A stretch of 64,000 nt of DNA from Mycobacterium sp. GA-2829 (GCF_001499965.1 NZ_LQIT01000008.1:62001-126000); one strand, 5' to 3'. Shown: positions 34,665 through 44,343, numbered from the stretch's first letter. A program made the numbers and translations. Notes: a model not told the origin generated them from the letters alone.

Positions 34665-36083
34665 TCACGCGGGCAGCTGCAACGACTTGGTCTGCAGGAA
34701 CTCCTCGAAGCCGGCGCGGCCGAGTTCCCGTCCGACGCCGGACTTCTTGTACCCCCCGAACGGCGCGACGGGGTTGTACGCACCACCGTTGAGGTCGAGC
34801 TGTCCGGTCTGGATGCGGCGCGCGAACGCGATCGCCCGGTCCAGATCCTCGGCCCACACCGCACCGGCCAACCCGTACGGGGTGCCGTTGGCGATCCGCA
34901 CGGCGTCATCCTCGTCGCGGAACGGGATCACCGCGAGCACGGGCCCGAACACCTCCTCCTGCCCGAGTTCGGAATCCGGGTCGACGTCGGCGAACACCGT
35001 CGGGGCGATGTAATAGCCGACGTCGCGGACCTTTTCGGCGCCGCCGGTCAGCAGCCGGGCCCCGTCGCGCTGCGCGCGTTCGATGAAACCGCGCACGGTC
35101 TCGTACTGCGCCTTCGACGCCGACGGGCCGATACGCGTGGCCGGGTCGAGCGGGTCACCGACGGTGTACTTGGCGACGGCCGCCTCGATGAGGTCGAGCG
35201 CCTCGGCGTAGCGGCTCTGCGGGACCAGCATCCGCGTCCACGCCATACAGGTCTGCCCGCCGTTGAGGAACGCGTTGCCGACACCGACCTTCACCGCGGT
35301 GGCCAGGTCTCCGCCGTCGAGGATCACGTTGGCCGACTTGCCGCCCAGCTCCAGCGCCACCTTCTTCACCGAGGCCGCGGCGAGTTCGGCGACCCGCCTG
35401 CCGACCCCGGTCGATCCTGTGAACGACACGAGATCCACATCCGGATGCTCGGCGATCCGCTCACCCACCACCCGTCCGCTGCCGGACACGAGGTTCACCA
35501 CGCCCGCGGGCAGACCCGCCTCCTCGACGGCCTCGACGAACTCGAACACCGACAGCGGTGCCTCGTTGCTCGGTTTCAGTACCACGGTGCAGCCGGCGGC
35601 GATCGCGGGCAGCACCTTGGCGACCACCTGGTACAGGGGATAGTTCCACGGGGTGATGGCCCCGACCACTCCGTACGGTTCGCGTACGACCAGCGAATTG
35701 CCCACGCGCTCTTCGAATTCGAAGCCTTCGAGGACGTCGGCGAAACCGCGGGCCACCGCCAGCGGCACCTTGGTCTGCACCCCCTGCGCGATCCGCGCCG
35801 GAGCGCCCATCTCGCGGGTGATGGTCTCGGCGATGTCGGGGAGGCGCTTCTCCATCGCGGCGATGACGCGGGCGAGCCGGTCGCGCCGTTCGGCGACGGT
35901 GATCAGCGGGTCGAAGGCGCGCCGTGCGGCGGCCACGGCGGTGTCGACGTCGGCGGCGGTGCCGTTCGGAACCGATCCGATCACCTGCTCGGTGGCCGGG
36001 TCGATCACCTCGATCACGTCTGTGCCGTCGGGTGTCACCCACCGGCCGTCGATGAAGAGGGTTTTGCGGGTGTAGTCGTGCAT
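34665..36083 (-). CDS. NAD(P)-dependent aldehyde dehydrogenase
   Basis: This 472-residue ALDH has AITPWNYPLYQVVAKVLPAIAAGCTVVLKPS (cofactor region), SFTGSTGVGRRV, LELGGKSANVIL (general base Glu) and FLNGGQTCMAWTRMLVP (nucleophile Cys in GQTCMA), with EEVFGPVLAVIPF and APFGGYKKSGVGRELG at the end. Full family length. It would oxidise an aldehyde from the neighbouring alcohol dehydrogenase, whose start lies in the same leftward operon. Confidence 0.92.
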   Translation of the reverse strand: MHDYTRKTLFIDGRWVTPDGTDVIEVIDPATEQVIGSVPNGTAADVDTAVAAARRAFDPLITVAERRDRLARVIAAMEKRLPDIAETITREMGAPARIAQGVQTKVPLAVARGFADVLEGFEFEERVGNSLVVREPYGVVGAITPWNYPLYQVVAKVLPAIAAGCTVVLKPSNEAPLSVFEFVEAVEEAGLPAGVVNLVSGSGRVVGERIAEHPDVDLVSFTGSTGVGRRVAELAAASVKKVALELGGKSANVILDGGDLATAVKVGVGNAFLNGGQTCMAWTRMLVPQSRYAEALDLIEAAVAKYTVGDPLDPATRIGPSASKAQYETVRGFIERAQRDGARLLTGGAEKVRDVGYYIAPTVFADVDPDSELGQEEVFGPVLAVIPFRDEDDAVRIANGTPYGLAGAVWAEDLDRAIAFARRIQTGQLDLNGGAYNPVAPFGGYKKSGVGRELGRAGFEEFLQTKSLQLPA

Positions 36084-36096
36084 GGGGTCCTTCGCT

Positions 36097-37203
36097 TCAG
36101 GGGATGATGCTCGCGCGGACGTCGCGCTTGCCGTCGGCGGCGGCGAATGCCTCGTTGATGTGGTCGAGCGGGTAGTGCGCGGCGGCGAGCCGGTCGAACG
36201 GCAGGCGGTGCTGGTGCTGGTCGAGGAAGGTCAGCGCCCGCGACAGCACGGCCGGATCGTAGAGCGAGACCCCGACCATCGTCTTGTTGCCGAACACGAA
36301 GCGCGACGGGTCGAATTCGAAGGTCTTGCCGATGTTGATGTTGCCGATCTCGACGTACCGGCCGAACTGGCCGAGCAGTTTGAGACCCTCGTCGATCGCC
36401 GACGGATGGCCGACGACCTCGACGACCACGTCGGCGCCGTGACCGCCGGTGAGCGTGCGCACGATCTTCGCGCGGTCCTTCACCGTGGGCGCCTCATTGA
36501 GGTCGACGACCGCGTCGGCGCCGAACGCCGTCGCCAGTTCCAGCCGTTCGGGTACGCCGTCGATCGCGATGACCTGCGCGGCGCCGCGGGCCTTGGCCAC
36601 CGCCACTGCGTACAGGCCGAGCGCCCCGGCGCCCTGCACCACGACGGTCTCGCCGAGCTGCTGGTCGACCCGTTCCAGCCCGTACATCACCTGTGACAGT
36701 GCGCAGTTGGCACCGGAGGCGATGTCGTCGGACACGGTGTCGGGGACCGTGTACACGACCGCGCCCGCGGGCAGCAGGTAGTAGTCGCCGTACCCACCGA
36801 CGAAATACGGGGTCTCGTCGGCGCGGCCGAGCATCGCCATCGCCAGGTTCAGGCAGGCGCCCCGCCGACCCAGCAGGCAGTTGCGGCAGCGGTGGCACGA
36901 GTAGAAGTACGGGAACACCACCCGGGTGCCCTCGGTCAACGGCGCACCGTTCGAATCGGCGCTGACCCCGTCGCCCAGTGCGGCCACGGCGCCGACCATC
37001 TCGTGGCCGAGCACCGTCGGCAGCTGACCCCCGAGTCCGCGCGTGGCGAAGGTGCCGTGCCAGGCGTGCAGATCCGATCCGCAGATGTTGGTCCTGGCCA
37101 CCTTGACCAGGATCTCCCCCGGACCGACGTCGGCGAGCGCGACGGTGTCGATCACGAACGGTTGTCCGGGCGCGTCGAACCGCGCGATCCGTCCTTCGAA
37201 CAC
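36097..37203 (-). CDS. Zinc-binding alcohol dehydrogenase (MDR family)
   Basis: This 368-residue protein has the catalytic zinc residues in NICGSDLHAWHG and VLGHEMVG, and the structural zinc Cys set CHRCRNCLLGRRGAC. The cofactor domain reads GAGALGLYAVAVAKARGA with IDG (NAD-type Asp). GTG 37203 (VFEGRIARFDAP) follows AGAGGGA by about 8 bases; the longer reading runs into the synthetase gene. It probably oxidises an alcohol to the substrate of the ALDH 13 bases downstream. Confidence 0.9.
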   Translation of the reverse strand: MFEGRIARFDAPGQPFVIDTVALADVGPGEILVKVARTNICGSDLHAWHGTFATRGLGGQLPTVLGHEMVGAVAALGDGVSADSNGAPLTEGTRVVFPYFYSCHRCRNCLLGRRGACLNLAMAMLGRADETPYFVGGYGDYYLLPAGAVVYTVPDTVSDDIASGANCALSQVMYGLERVDQQLGETVVVQGAGALGLYAVAVAKARGAAQVIAIDGVPERLELATAFGADAVVDLNEAPTVKDRAKIVRTLTGGHGADVVVEVVGHPSAIDEGLKLLGQFGRYVEIGNINIGKTFEFDPSRFVFGNKTMVGVSLYDPAVLSRALTFLDQHQHRLPFDRLAAAHYPLDHINEAFAAADGKRDVRASIIP

Positions 37204-37217
37204 GGCAGTGTTCCCTC

Positions 37218-38798
37218 TCAGTGGCTGTGGATGGCGCTGAACCGTTGGCGCAGATCGCGTTTGAGCAGTTTGCCGCTCGGGTTCTTCGGCAGCGCGTCGA
37301 CGAAGAAGATCTGTTTGGGCGTCTTGTAGCCGGCCAGGTGGGTGCGGCAGTGCGCGATGATGTCGTCCTCTGTGGCCGTGGCGCCGTCGCGCAACACCAC
37401 GGCGGCGACGACCGCCTCCACCCACACCGGATCGGTCACGCCGAACACCGCTGCCTCCTGCACACCGGCGTGCCGGTACAGGACCTCCTCGACCTCCCGG
37501 CTGGCGACGTTCTCGCCGCCGGTCTTGATCATGTCCTTCTTGCGGTCGACGACGTAGAGCAGCCCGTGCTCGTCGTAGTAACCGAGGTCGCCCGAGTGGA
37601 ACCAGCCGCCGCGGAACGCCTCCGCGGTCTTGGTCGGATCGTCGAGGTAGCCGAGCATGAGATGCGGGCTGCGGTGGGCGATTTCGCCGACCACGCCCGC
37701 GGCGACGGGAGCCTCGTTCTCGTCGAGGATCGTCGTCTCCACGTTGACCACCGGCCGTCCCGCCGACCCGGCGTGCGCGTCCTGTTCGTCGGGACCCAGC
37801 GCCGAGGCCAGTGGCGCCATCTCGGTCTGGCCGTAGAAGTTCCACAGCCGCAGGTTCGGCAGTCGGTCGCGGATCTCGGCGAGGATCTCCCGCGGCATCG
37901 CCGAGGCGCCGTAGTAGCCCTTGCGCAGGCTCGACAGATCGACCGCGTCGATCACCGGACAGCGCAGCAGGCTGATCCACACCGTGGGCGGGGCGAAGTA
38001 GTTCGTGACGCCGTACCGCTCGATGGTGCGCAACACCAGCTCGGGGTCGGGGCGGGGCAGGATGATGCTCGTCGCGCCCAGGTAGACGTCGGTGGCGAGG
38101 AAGTTGTCGAGCTGTGCGCAGTGGTACAGCGGCAGGGAATGGATCTCGACGTCGTCACCCGCCATCGACCCGGCCACGATGGTGCTGACGTACTGCCACA
38201 GCAGGCTGCGGCTGGTGTGCATCACCGCCTTCGGACGTGATTCGGTGCCGCTGGTGTACATCAGCCGCAGCAGTTGATCGTCGGCGATGTCGGGCGCGGG
38301 TGCGGGCGAGTCGGTGGCCAGCCAGTCGGCGAAGTCGTCCCATCCCCTCGCTGGGGCGTCTCCGTCGGGCACCAGCGCCACCTTCGTCGTCACCGCGCCG
38401 CCCAGCCGCATCGCCTCCTCGGCGGTCGGGATGAGCGCCCCCTCGACGATGAACCCGCGCACCCCGCTGTGGCCCAGCAGGTAGGAGATCTCCTCGGCGG
38501 TGAGCATGAAGTTGATCGGCACCAGCACCACGCCCGCCCGCGCGGTGGCGAAGGCGAGCACGGCGTACTGCCAGCAGTTGTGTGACAGCAGCGCGATCCG
38601 ATCGCCGGGCCCGAACCCGTTGTCCGAGAACGCCGCCGCGGCCCGGTCGACGAGATGCTCGAACTCGGCGAACGTCAACACGACGTCACCGTCGACGATC
38701 GCCGTCTTGTCTGGTTGTCTGCGCGCCGACCGGCGGGGGATGTCGCCCAACGTGTGACTGCGCGCCTGTGCGATGACTGCGTCCATGGCGGCATCCAT
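37218..38798 (-). CDS. Acyl-CoA synthetase / AMP-dependent ligase (FadD-like)
   Basis: This 526-residue adenylate-forming enzyme has the P-loop YTSGTESRPKAVMHTS, YGQTEMAPLAS, FHSGDLGYYDEHGLLYVVDRKKDMIKTGGENVASREVE and the catalytic Lys in NPSGKLLKRDL. It activates a carboxylic acid to its CoA ester, probably a steroid side-chain or ring-degradation acid. ATG 38798 has TACGTT at -12 and the shared operator 41 bases upstream, so it looks leaderless and heads the operon with 36097 and 34665. Confidence 0.9.
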   Translation of the reverse strand: MDAAMDAVIAQARSHTLGDIPRRSARRQPDKTAIVDGDVVLTFAEFEHLVDRAAAAFSDNGFGPGDRIALLSHNCWQYAVLAFATARAGVVLVPINFMLTAEEISYLLGHSGVRGFIVEGALIPTAEEAMRLGGAVTTKVALVPDGDAPARGWDDFADWLATDSPAPAPDIADDQLLRLMYTSGTESRPKAVMHTSRSLLWQYVSTIVAGSMAGDDVEIHSLPLYHCAQLDNFLATDVYLGATSIILPRPDPELVLRTIERYGVTNYFAPPTVWISLLRCPVIDAVDLSSLRKGYYGASAMPREILAEIRDRLPNLRLWNFYGQTEMAPLASALGPDEQDAHAGSAGRPVVNVETTILDENEAPVAAGVVGEIAHRSPHLMLGYLDDPTKTAEAFRGGWFHSGDLGYYDEHGLLYVVDRKKDMIKTGGENVASREVEEVLYRHAGVQEAAVFGVTDPVWVEAVVAAVVLRDGATATEDDIIAHCRTHLAGYKTPKQIFFVDALPKNPSGKLLKRDLRQRFSAIHSH

Positions 38799-38839
38799 GG
38801 CGGCAACGTAAACACGGTGAACGGCCCGGTTAGGGGAGC

Positions 38840-38850
38840 TGTCCCGCTCA
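38840..38850 (-). promoter_or_regulatory. Shared operator element, site 6 (FadD/BVMO divergent promoter)
   Basis: Minus-strand TGAGCGGGACA is preceded by TGCC. It lies 41 bases from the synthetase ATG and 49 from the monooxygenase GTG. One element could serve both directions. Confidence 0.5.
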
Positions 38851-38899
38851 GTAGGCAGCGCGATGTCCGGGGTGCGGCAGCCGCCAGATACTCGTCGGC

Positions 38900-40783
38900 G
38901 TGACGAGTGAAGCGGAGCTGACGAGCCACCTGCGCCAGGCCGACCCGGGAGTGCTCGTGGCGGTGCTGGCCCAGCTCACCGGCGACCCCTCGGTGGTCGA
39001 CGAGTTCGCGCCTGCGATCTCCCACGTCCCCGATCCGCCCGAACGCGCCGGGGTCACCGACGCCGACACCATGACGGCGCTGATCGACCGGATCGTCGCC
39101 GCGCTCGACAACCCGGGCACCGGCGGATTCGCCGCCGACGACCCGAAGCTGTTCACCCGGCTGCTGCCGGTCGCACTCGGCGCCGAGGTGGACGACGAAT
39201 TCGTCCCACTGCTGTTGGAGCAGGGCGGATTCCAGCTCTCCCAGCCCACCCTGCCGCGTGACGTGCCGATCCCTCCCGACACCACCGTCGCGATCGTCGG
39301 CGCCGGTATCGCCGGTATCGTCGCCGCGCTGGCCGCCCGGGATGCCGGGGTCTCCTACGAGATCTTCGACCGCAACGACGAGGTCGGCGGGACCTGGCTG
39401 ACCACGCGGTACCCGGGTATCGGCGTGGACACCCCGTCGGCGTACTACTCGCTGTCACGCGAGGTCAACCCGGACTGGACGAACTACTACCCGCAGGGCG
39501 CCGAGTACCAGGCCTACCTCGTCTCGCTGGCCGACAAGCACGGTCTGCGCGAGCACACCCGGTTCGGCACCGAGGTCGAGGCGCTGTGGTGGGACGAGGA
39601 CCACGATCGGTGGCAGATCCACACCGTCGACCGTGACGGCGCCCGCGGCATCAGCTCCGCGCGCGTGGTCATCACCGCCGCCGGCTACCTCAACCGGCCA
39701 CGCTGGCCCGAGGTTCCCGGGCGGGACACGTTCGCGGGCATCAGCGTTCACTCCGCACAGTGGGACCCGTCACTGGATCTGACCGGGAAGCGCGTCGCGA
39801 TCATCGGCGCGGGCTGCACGGCGGTGCAGATCGTCGACGCGTGTGTCGACCAGGTCTCCCATCTGACCGTGTTTCAGCGCCAGCCCCACTGGGTGGCGCC
39901 CCGCAAGCGGCTCTCCGACGACGTCCCCGAGCACCGCCGGTATCTCGGCCGCCACCTGCCGTACTACGCGAACTGGCACCGGCTCAAGTCCTACTGGGCC
40001 ACCGCCGACAACAACTACCCGGTGATCCTGCGTGATCCGGACTGGGCCGAGACCCACCTGTCGATCTCACCCGCCAACGACGTGCTGTTGCAGATGTGCC
40101 TCGAGTACATCAACCAAATGTTCGGCGAGGGCAGCGAACTCGCGAAGAAGGTCACCCCCGACTTCGCGCCCTACGGCAAGCGGATCATCCGCGATCCGGG
40201 CGGCTACTACGCGGCGCTGACCCGCGACCACGTCGACGTCGAGGCCAGCGAACCCGCCGAGGTGAACGCCCGGGGCATCGTCACCCAGGACGGCAGGCAG
40301 ATCGACCTCGACGTCATCATTTACGCGACCGGCTACCACCTCGACTTCCTGTCCACCGTCGACATCCGCGGCCGCGGCGACCGGACGCTGCGCGAGGAGT
40401 GGGGCGACAGCCCGCGGGCCTACCGCGGCGGCACGGTGCCGGGGTTCCCGAACCTGTTCATCACCTCGGCGCCCAACTACAGCCCCGGCCACGGCGCGGG
40501 TGCGAACTTCTCGATGGAGGTGCTGGCGCACTACATCATGGAGTGCCTGCAGCTCATGGCATCTCGCGGCGCGACGACCATCGAGGTGACCCAGCAGGCC
40601 TACGACGACTACGTGGCCGACATCGACGAGGCGATGTCACGCACCGTGTGGTGCCACACGCCGAACGCGCACACCTACTACCGCTCCGGATCGGGGCGGG
40701 TCGTGGTCGCCACGCCCTATCGCCTGGTCGACGTGTGGCAGCAGCACCGCGCCCCCGCCGAAGACCACTTCGTGATCCGATGA
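38900..40783 (+). CDS. Baeyer-Villiger monooxygenase with N-terminal extension
   Basis: This 627-residue protein has an extension of about 125 residues, then the FAD Rossmann motif GAGIAG (134-139), EVGGTWLTTRYPG and the BVMO fingerprint F-x-G-x-x-x-H-x-x-x-W at 278-288 (FAGISVHSAQW). The second Rossmann is IIGAGCTAVQ. The extended class includes cyclopentadecanone- and steroid-type monooxygenases. It would insert oxygen next to a ketone to form an ester or lactone. It overlaps the next SDR gene by ATGA. Confidence 0.9.
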   Translation: MTSEAELTSHLRQADPGVLVAVLAQLTGDPSVVDEFAPAISHVPDPPERAGVTDADTMTALIDRIVAALDNPGTGGFAADDPKLFTRLLPVALGAEVDDEFVPLLLEQGGFQLSQPTLPRDVPIPPDTTVAIVGAGIAGIVAALAARDAGVSYEIFDRNDEVGGTWLTTRYPGIGVDTPSAYYSLSREVNPDWTNYYPQGAEYQAYLVSLADKHGLREHTRFGTEVEALWWDEDHDRWQIHTVDRDGARGISSARVVITAAGYLNRPRWPEVPGRDTFAGISVHSAQWDPSLDLTGKRVAIIGAGCTAVQIVDACVDQVSHLTVFQRQPHWVAPRKRLSDDVPEHRRYLGRHLPYYANWHRLKSYWATADNNYPVILRDPDWAETHLSISPANDVLLQMCLEYINQMFGEGSELAKKVTPDFAPYGKRIIRDPGGYYAALTRDHVDVEASEPAEVNARGIVTQDGRQIDLDVIIYATGYHLDFLSTVDIRGRGDRTLREEWGDSPRAYRGGTVPGFPNLFITSAPNYSPGHGAGANFSMEVLAHYIMECLQLMASRGATTIEVTQQAYDDYVADIDEAMSRTVWCHTPNAHTYYRSGSGRVVVATPYRLVDVWQQHRAPAEDHFVIR

Positions 40784-41667
40784 CCGGCCTGCTCAGCGGC
40801 AAGACCGCACTAGTGACCGGAAGCAGCCGCGGTATCGGCAGGGCCATCGCGCAGCGCCTCGCCGCCGAGGGGGCGACGGTGGTCGTGACCGCCCGATCGC
40901 ACACCCCGTCGCCGTCGATCCGCGCGGGTGCGGCCACCGCACTGCCCGGCACCATCGGCGAGACCGTCGAGTTGATCGAGTCGGCCGGCGGCACCGCATA
41001 CGCCGTCGCCGCCGACCTCGAGGACCACGCGCAGCGGCTGCGACTGGTCGGCGACGTGCTCGAGCGCACCGGCCGCCTCGACGTCATGGTCAACAACGCG
41101 GGGTACGCGGACTACTCGGTCATCGAGCGGATGTCGATGGACACCTTCGACCGGACCGTCGAGCACTATCTGCGGACCCCGTTCGTGTTGGCGCAGAACG
41201 CGATCCCGCACATGCGCGCGCAGGGTGCCGGATGGATCGTCAACATCGGGTCGGTCACCGGGATCGCGCCGGTGCGGCCGTTCCGCGAGTACAACAAGTC
41301 CTCTGGCGACGTCATCTACGCGTCGATGAAGGCCGCGCTGCACCGGTTCACCCAGGGCCTGGCCGCCGAACTGGTCGACGACGACATCGCGGTGAACTGT
41401 GTCGGCCCGTCAACCGCCGTGCGCACACCCGGTGCGGCGCAACTGATCCCGGATACCTTCCCGACCGAACCCGTGGAGTACCTCGCGGAGACCGTGCTCG
41501 CGATGTGTCACCGGCCCGCGGCCGAGCGGACCGGGCTGGTCGCGTTCAGCCTGCACTACCCGTGGTCGCAGGGGCTGCCGGTGCACACGCTCGACGGGGC
41601 GTCGCTGCTGCCGCCGCTGGAACCGCCGGCGACCGCGAACCCGAACATCCTGCCCGCGGGGCTCTAG
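40780..41667 (+). CDS. Short-chain dehydrogenase/reductase
   Basis: This 295-residue SDR has TGSSRGIGRAIAQ, VTARSHTPS (Arg, NADPH-type), NNAGYAD and GSVTGIAPVRPFREYNKSSGDVIYASMKAAL (Ser, Tyr, Lys). The C-terminal extension (HTLDGASLLPPLEPPATANPNILP) is longer than usual. It is coupled to the BVMO and likely makes the ketone that enzyme uses, or acts on its product. It is convergent with the barrel protein at 41676. Confidence 0.87.
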   Translation: MTGLLSGKTALVTGSSRGIGRAIAQRLAAEGATVVVTARSHTPSPSIRAGAATALPGTIGETVELIESAGGTAYAVAADLEDHAQRLRLVGDVLERTGRLDVMVNNAGYADYSVIERMSMDTFDRTVEHYLRTPFVLAQNAIPHMRAQGAGWIVNIGSVTGIAPVRPFREYNKSSGDVIYASMKAALHRFTQGLAAELVDDDIAVNCVGPSTAVRTPGAAQLIPDTFPTEPVEYLAETVLAMCHRPAAERTGLVAFSLHYPWSQGLPVHTLDGASLLPPLEPPATANPNILPAGL

Positions 41668-41675
41668 CGCAGTCT

Positions 41676-42272
41676 TCAGGCGGTGCGGCAGAAGCTGTGG
41701 CACACCCGGTCCCGCACGATCATGCCGGGACACTCCGGGTCGAACCACCGGTCGACGTACGCCCAGTGGATCGGGTGCATGAGGTAGGGCCCCATCAGAC
41801 CGTCGACATCGGTGAATTCCTGCTCGAAGACGTGCGTCCACGGTGACGCGCCGACGGCGTCCTCGACGCGGCTGAGCTGCCACGAGTGGATGGTCCGCAC
41901 GTAGCGGGGGAGCAGCCGCAGATCGTCCTCGAAGCGGCGGACGGTCGCCTCGTCGGTGCCCTCCCGCACGCGCAGCAGCAGCGTCCGGTACACGGTTCCG
42001 GTGCCGGCGGCGGCCGGTGTCGTCGTCCCGCGATAGGTGGCGCCGTTGACGTGCCGGACCGCCGGCTGGGTCAGCAGTCGGTCGAGGTCCGCGACGGCCT
42101 TTGCCCGCGCGGCGGGTTCGGCGAACCGCAGGTGGACAAGGACGTCGCCGCCGTTGCGCACGCCGGGCAGCGTCGGTTCGATGAGCACATGGTCCGCGTG
42201 AAAGCTGTTGCGGCGCAGCGCCTCTATGAGTTCTGGTTCGTCGGTGTCGATCAACCGGATGACGCTATACAT
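41676..42272 (-). CDS. Dabb-type dimeric alpha/beta-barrel protein
   Basis: This 198-residue protein appears to contain two ferredoxin-like halves. The second (VYRTLLLRVREGTDEATVRRFEDDLRLLPRYVRTIHSWQLSRVED...WTHVFEQEFTDVDGLMGPYLMHPIHWAYVDRWFDPEC) fits the stress-responsive A/B barrel (Dabb) family. Some members are cyclases or decarboxylases of aromatic intermediates. It overlaps the upstream barrel protein by 8 bases and is last in the IclR operon. Confidence 0.78.
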   Translation of the reverse strand: MYSVIRLIDTDEPELIEALRRNSFHADHVLIEPTLPGVRNGGDVLVHLRFAEPAARAKAVADLDRLLTQPAVRHVNGATYRGTTTPAAAGTGTVYRTLLLRVREGTDEATVRRFEDDLRLLPRYVRTIHSWQLSRVEDAVGASPWTHVFEQEFTDVDGLMGPYLMHPIHWAYVDRWFDPECPGMIVRDRVCHSFCRTA

Positions 42273-42606
42273 CGCAGAGCGCCTCGACGTCGTCGGCCGC
42301 CGCGGCGACGTCCCGGCTGCGGGATTCGACGAGGTCGGCGATCCCCGCCCACCACGCGCCGACCGCCGGATCCGGCCTGCCCTGCCAGGTCATCTCCCAC
42401 CATGCCCGCGCGCTCGGCAGTGACCACGTGATCGTGACGGTGTTGGGTTGATTCTCGAACCAGATCGGCGGGCTCACCAAGACCTGCTGCAGCGTCATAC
42501 CGCGCTCGCGCGCACCCGGTGCGTAACCCGCGAGGTAGGCGTCGACGAATTCGCGGGTGCGCCCGGGCCGCGTCACCACCCGGTCGATCACGTAGACCTC
42601 AGCCAC
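42265..42606 (-). CDS. Small dimeric alpha/beta-barrel (NIPSNAP/ABM-like) protein
   Basis: This 113-residue protein has EVYVIDRVVTRPGRTREFVDAYLAGYAPGARERGMTLQQVLVSPPIWFENQPNTVTITWSLPSARAWWEMTW, a single ferredoxin-like domain of the antibiotic-biosynthesis-monooxygenase/NIPSNAP sort. No catalytic residues are evident. GTG 42606 overlaps the end of the esterase gene by 8 bases. It probably acts with the next barrel gene. Confidence 0.7.
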   Translation of the reverse strand: MAEVYVIDRVVTRPGRTREFVDAYLAGYAPGARERGMTLQQVLVSPPIWFENQPNTVTITWSLPSARAWWEMTWQGRPDPAVGAWWAGIADLVESRSRDVAAAADDVEALCDV

Positions 42607-43525
42607 GGGCGTCCACCCCGGCCAGCAGGGCGGCGGCGTCGCGGCAGAGTTGCGCACGCGCGGCCTGTGCGAGGTCCAGGCTCGGCATGGTCATGAACCC
42701 GTGGATACCGCCGTCGAACCGGCGCACCACCGTCGGCACCCCGGCCGCCGCGAGCGCCTCACCGAACCGCAGGCCCTCGTCACGCAGCGGGTCGTGGCCG
42801 GCGATGACCACGACGGCGGGTGGCAGCCCCTCCAGGTCGGCGTGCACCGGGGACACATACGGATGCCTGCGGTCGGCGTGGTCGGGAACGTACTGATCCC
42901 AGTACCACCGCAGCGCCTCGGCCGGGTTGTAGTAGCCGGCGCCGTACAACCGGTAGGACTCGGTGGTGAAGTCCGGGGTGATCATCGGGTAGATCAGCAG
43001 CTGCGCCGCGAGCGCGGGGCCGCCGCGGTCGCGGGCCATCAGCGCGGTCACCGCGGCGAGGTTGCCGCCGGCACTGTCGCCCGCGATCGCGATGCGCGCG
43101 GGATCGACGCCGAGTGCGATGCAGTTGTCGGCCACCCACCGGGTCACCGCGTACACATCCTCGGCCGGACCGGGCCACGGGTGCTCGGGCGCCAATCCGT
43201 AGCCGACCGAGACCACCACGGCGCCAGTGCGATTCGCGGTATCCCGGCACAGCCCGTCGTGGCTGTCCAGATCGCAGAACACGAACCCGCCGCCGTGGGC
43301 GTACACCAGCGCAGGGAGCTGCCCGGCGTCGGTCGGACGGTAGATCCGCACCGGGATGCCGGATACGGTGCGATCCTCGACCGCGGCGACCGGCTCCGGT
43401 TCGGCCGGGGCGACGAACCTCGAGCGGATGGTGGCGCGGGCCTGCGCGCCGGTCATCGTGTGGACGGGCGGGAAGCCGCCGTCGAGCGCCTCGATGAGGC
43501 CGGCGATCTGCGGATCCAGCGTCAT
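42599..43525 (-). CDS. Alpha/beta hydrolase of the hormone-sensitive lipase family
   Basis: This 308-residue esterase has LVYAHGGGFVFCDLDSHDG (HGGG), GDSAGGNLAAVTAL (Ser), AGHDPLRDEGLRFGE (Asp) and FDGGIHGFMTMP (His). The active-site set is complete. It is similar in design to the esterase at 29935, so the cluster has two. ATG 43525 overlaps the iclR stop (ATGA), and expression therefore follows the regulator gene. Confidence 0.88.
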   Translation of the reverse strand: MTLDPQIAGLIEALDGGFPPVHTMTGAQARATIRSRFVAPAEPEPVAAVEDRTVSGIPVRIYRPTDAGQLPALVYAHGGGFVFCDLDSHDGLCRDTANRTGAVVVSVGYGLAPEHPWPGPAEDVYAVTRWVADNCIALGVDPARIAIAGDSAGGNLAAVTALMARDRGGPALAAQLLIYPMITPDFTTESYRLYGAGYYNPAEALRWYWDQYVPDHADRRHPYVSPVHADLEGLPPAVVVIAGHDPLRDEGLRFGEALAAAGVPTVVRRFDGGIHGFMTMPSLDLAQAARAQLCRDAAALLAGVDARG

Positions 43526-44343
43526 GCGGGCTGCAGGGCCGGGCCGCCGCGCAGCGGGCGCACCTGCTGCAGAGTGGGGGCGACGCGTTGCGGTCCGCCG
43601 TCGACGTTGCGCCACACGCCCATCGCGGTCATCCGGACCGGGGCGACGAGGCGCTGATCGAAGGCCATCCGCGACATCGGGCCGCACACCGACAGCGCGG
43701 CGACGGCTTCGCCCGGTGCGCCGATCGGCGATGCGACACAACCGAATCCGGGCAGTGCCTCCTCCCGGTCGAAGGCGACGCCGTGGGCGCGGGTCTTCGT
43801 CAGCTCGGCGGCGAGCTGGGCGGCGCTGCCGATGGAGTACTTGGTGCGGCGGTTGTTCAGGTCGACGTCGTCACACGCGTCTGAGTTGTAGGCCAGCAGC
43901 GCCTTACCGATCGCGGTGCAGTGTGCGGGCTGGCGTCCGCCGACCCGGCTGGGCAGTGCGGCCGCCATCCGGTCGCCGATCTTCTCCAGGTAGACCACGT
44001 CGGCGCCGTCGAGGACCGCGAGGTGGACCGCGAGGCCGGTGGCGCGGTGCAGATCGTGCAGCAGCGGTACCGCAGCACGGTGCAGCCGGTCCTGGTGCAC
44101 GGCCAGCGAGCCCAACTCGACCAGCCGCATCCCGAGCTCGTAGTCGCGGCCGTTGCGGCGCAGCCAGCGCAGCTGCACCAGACGCTCGAGCATGCGGTGC
44201 GCCGAGGACCGGGGCAGGCCGGTGCGTCGGACGATCTGGGCCAGGGTCAACCGGCCGGGGCCGTCGAAGGCGTCGAGGACAAGCGACACCCGGTCGATGA
44301 CCGCGCTGGGGGTGGTGGATTCCGTGGTGGCCGGGGCCGTCAT
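43522..44343 (-). CDS. IclR-family transcriptional regulator
   Basis: This 273-residue protein has an N-terminal winged helix (residues 14-75: VIDRVSLVLDAFDGPGRLTLAQIVRRTGLPRSSAHRMLERLVQLRWLRRNGRDYELGMRL) and the IclR effector domain (LAVLDGADVVYLEKIGDR...CTAIGKALLAY...GVAFDREEALPGFGCVASPI). ATG 44343 has a perfect AGGAGG 5 bases upstream. A 33-base perfect palindrome lies 25 bases upstream and is the obvious autoregulatory operator. It heads an operon with an esterase and two barrel proteins. Confidence 0.92.
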   Translation of the reverse strand: MTAPATTESTTPSAVIDRVSLVLDAFDGPGRLTLAQIVRRTGLPRSSAHRMLERLVQLRWLRRNGRDYELGMRLVELGSLAVHQDRLHRAAVPLLHDLHRATGLAVHLAVLDGADVVYLEKIGDRMAAALPSRVGGRQPAHCTAIGKALLAYNSDACDDVDLNNRRTKYSIGSAAQLAAELTKTRAHGVAFDREEALPGFGCVASPIGAPGEAVAALSVCGPMSRMAFDQRLVAPVRMTAMGVWRNVDGGPQRVAPTLQQVRPLRGGPALQPA

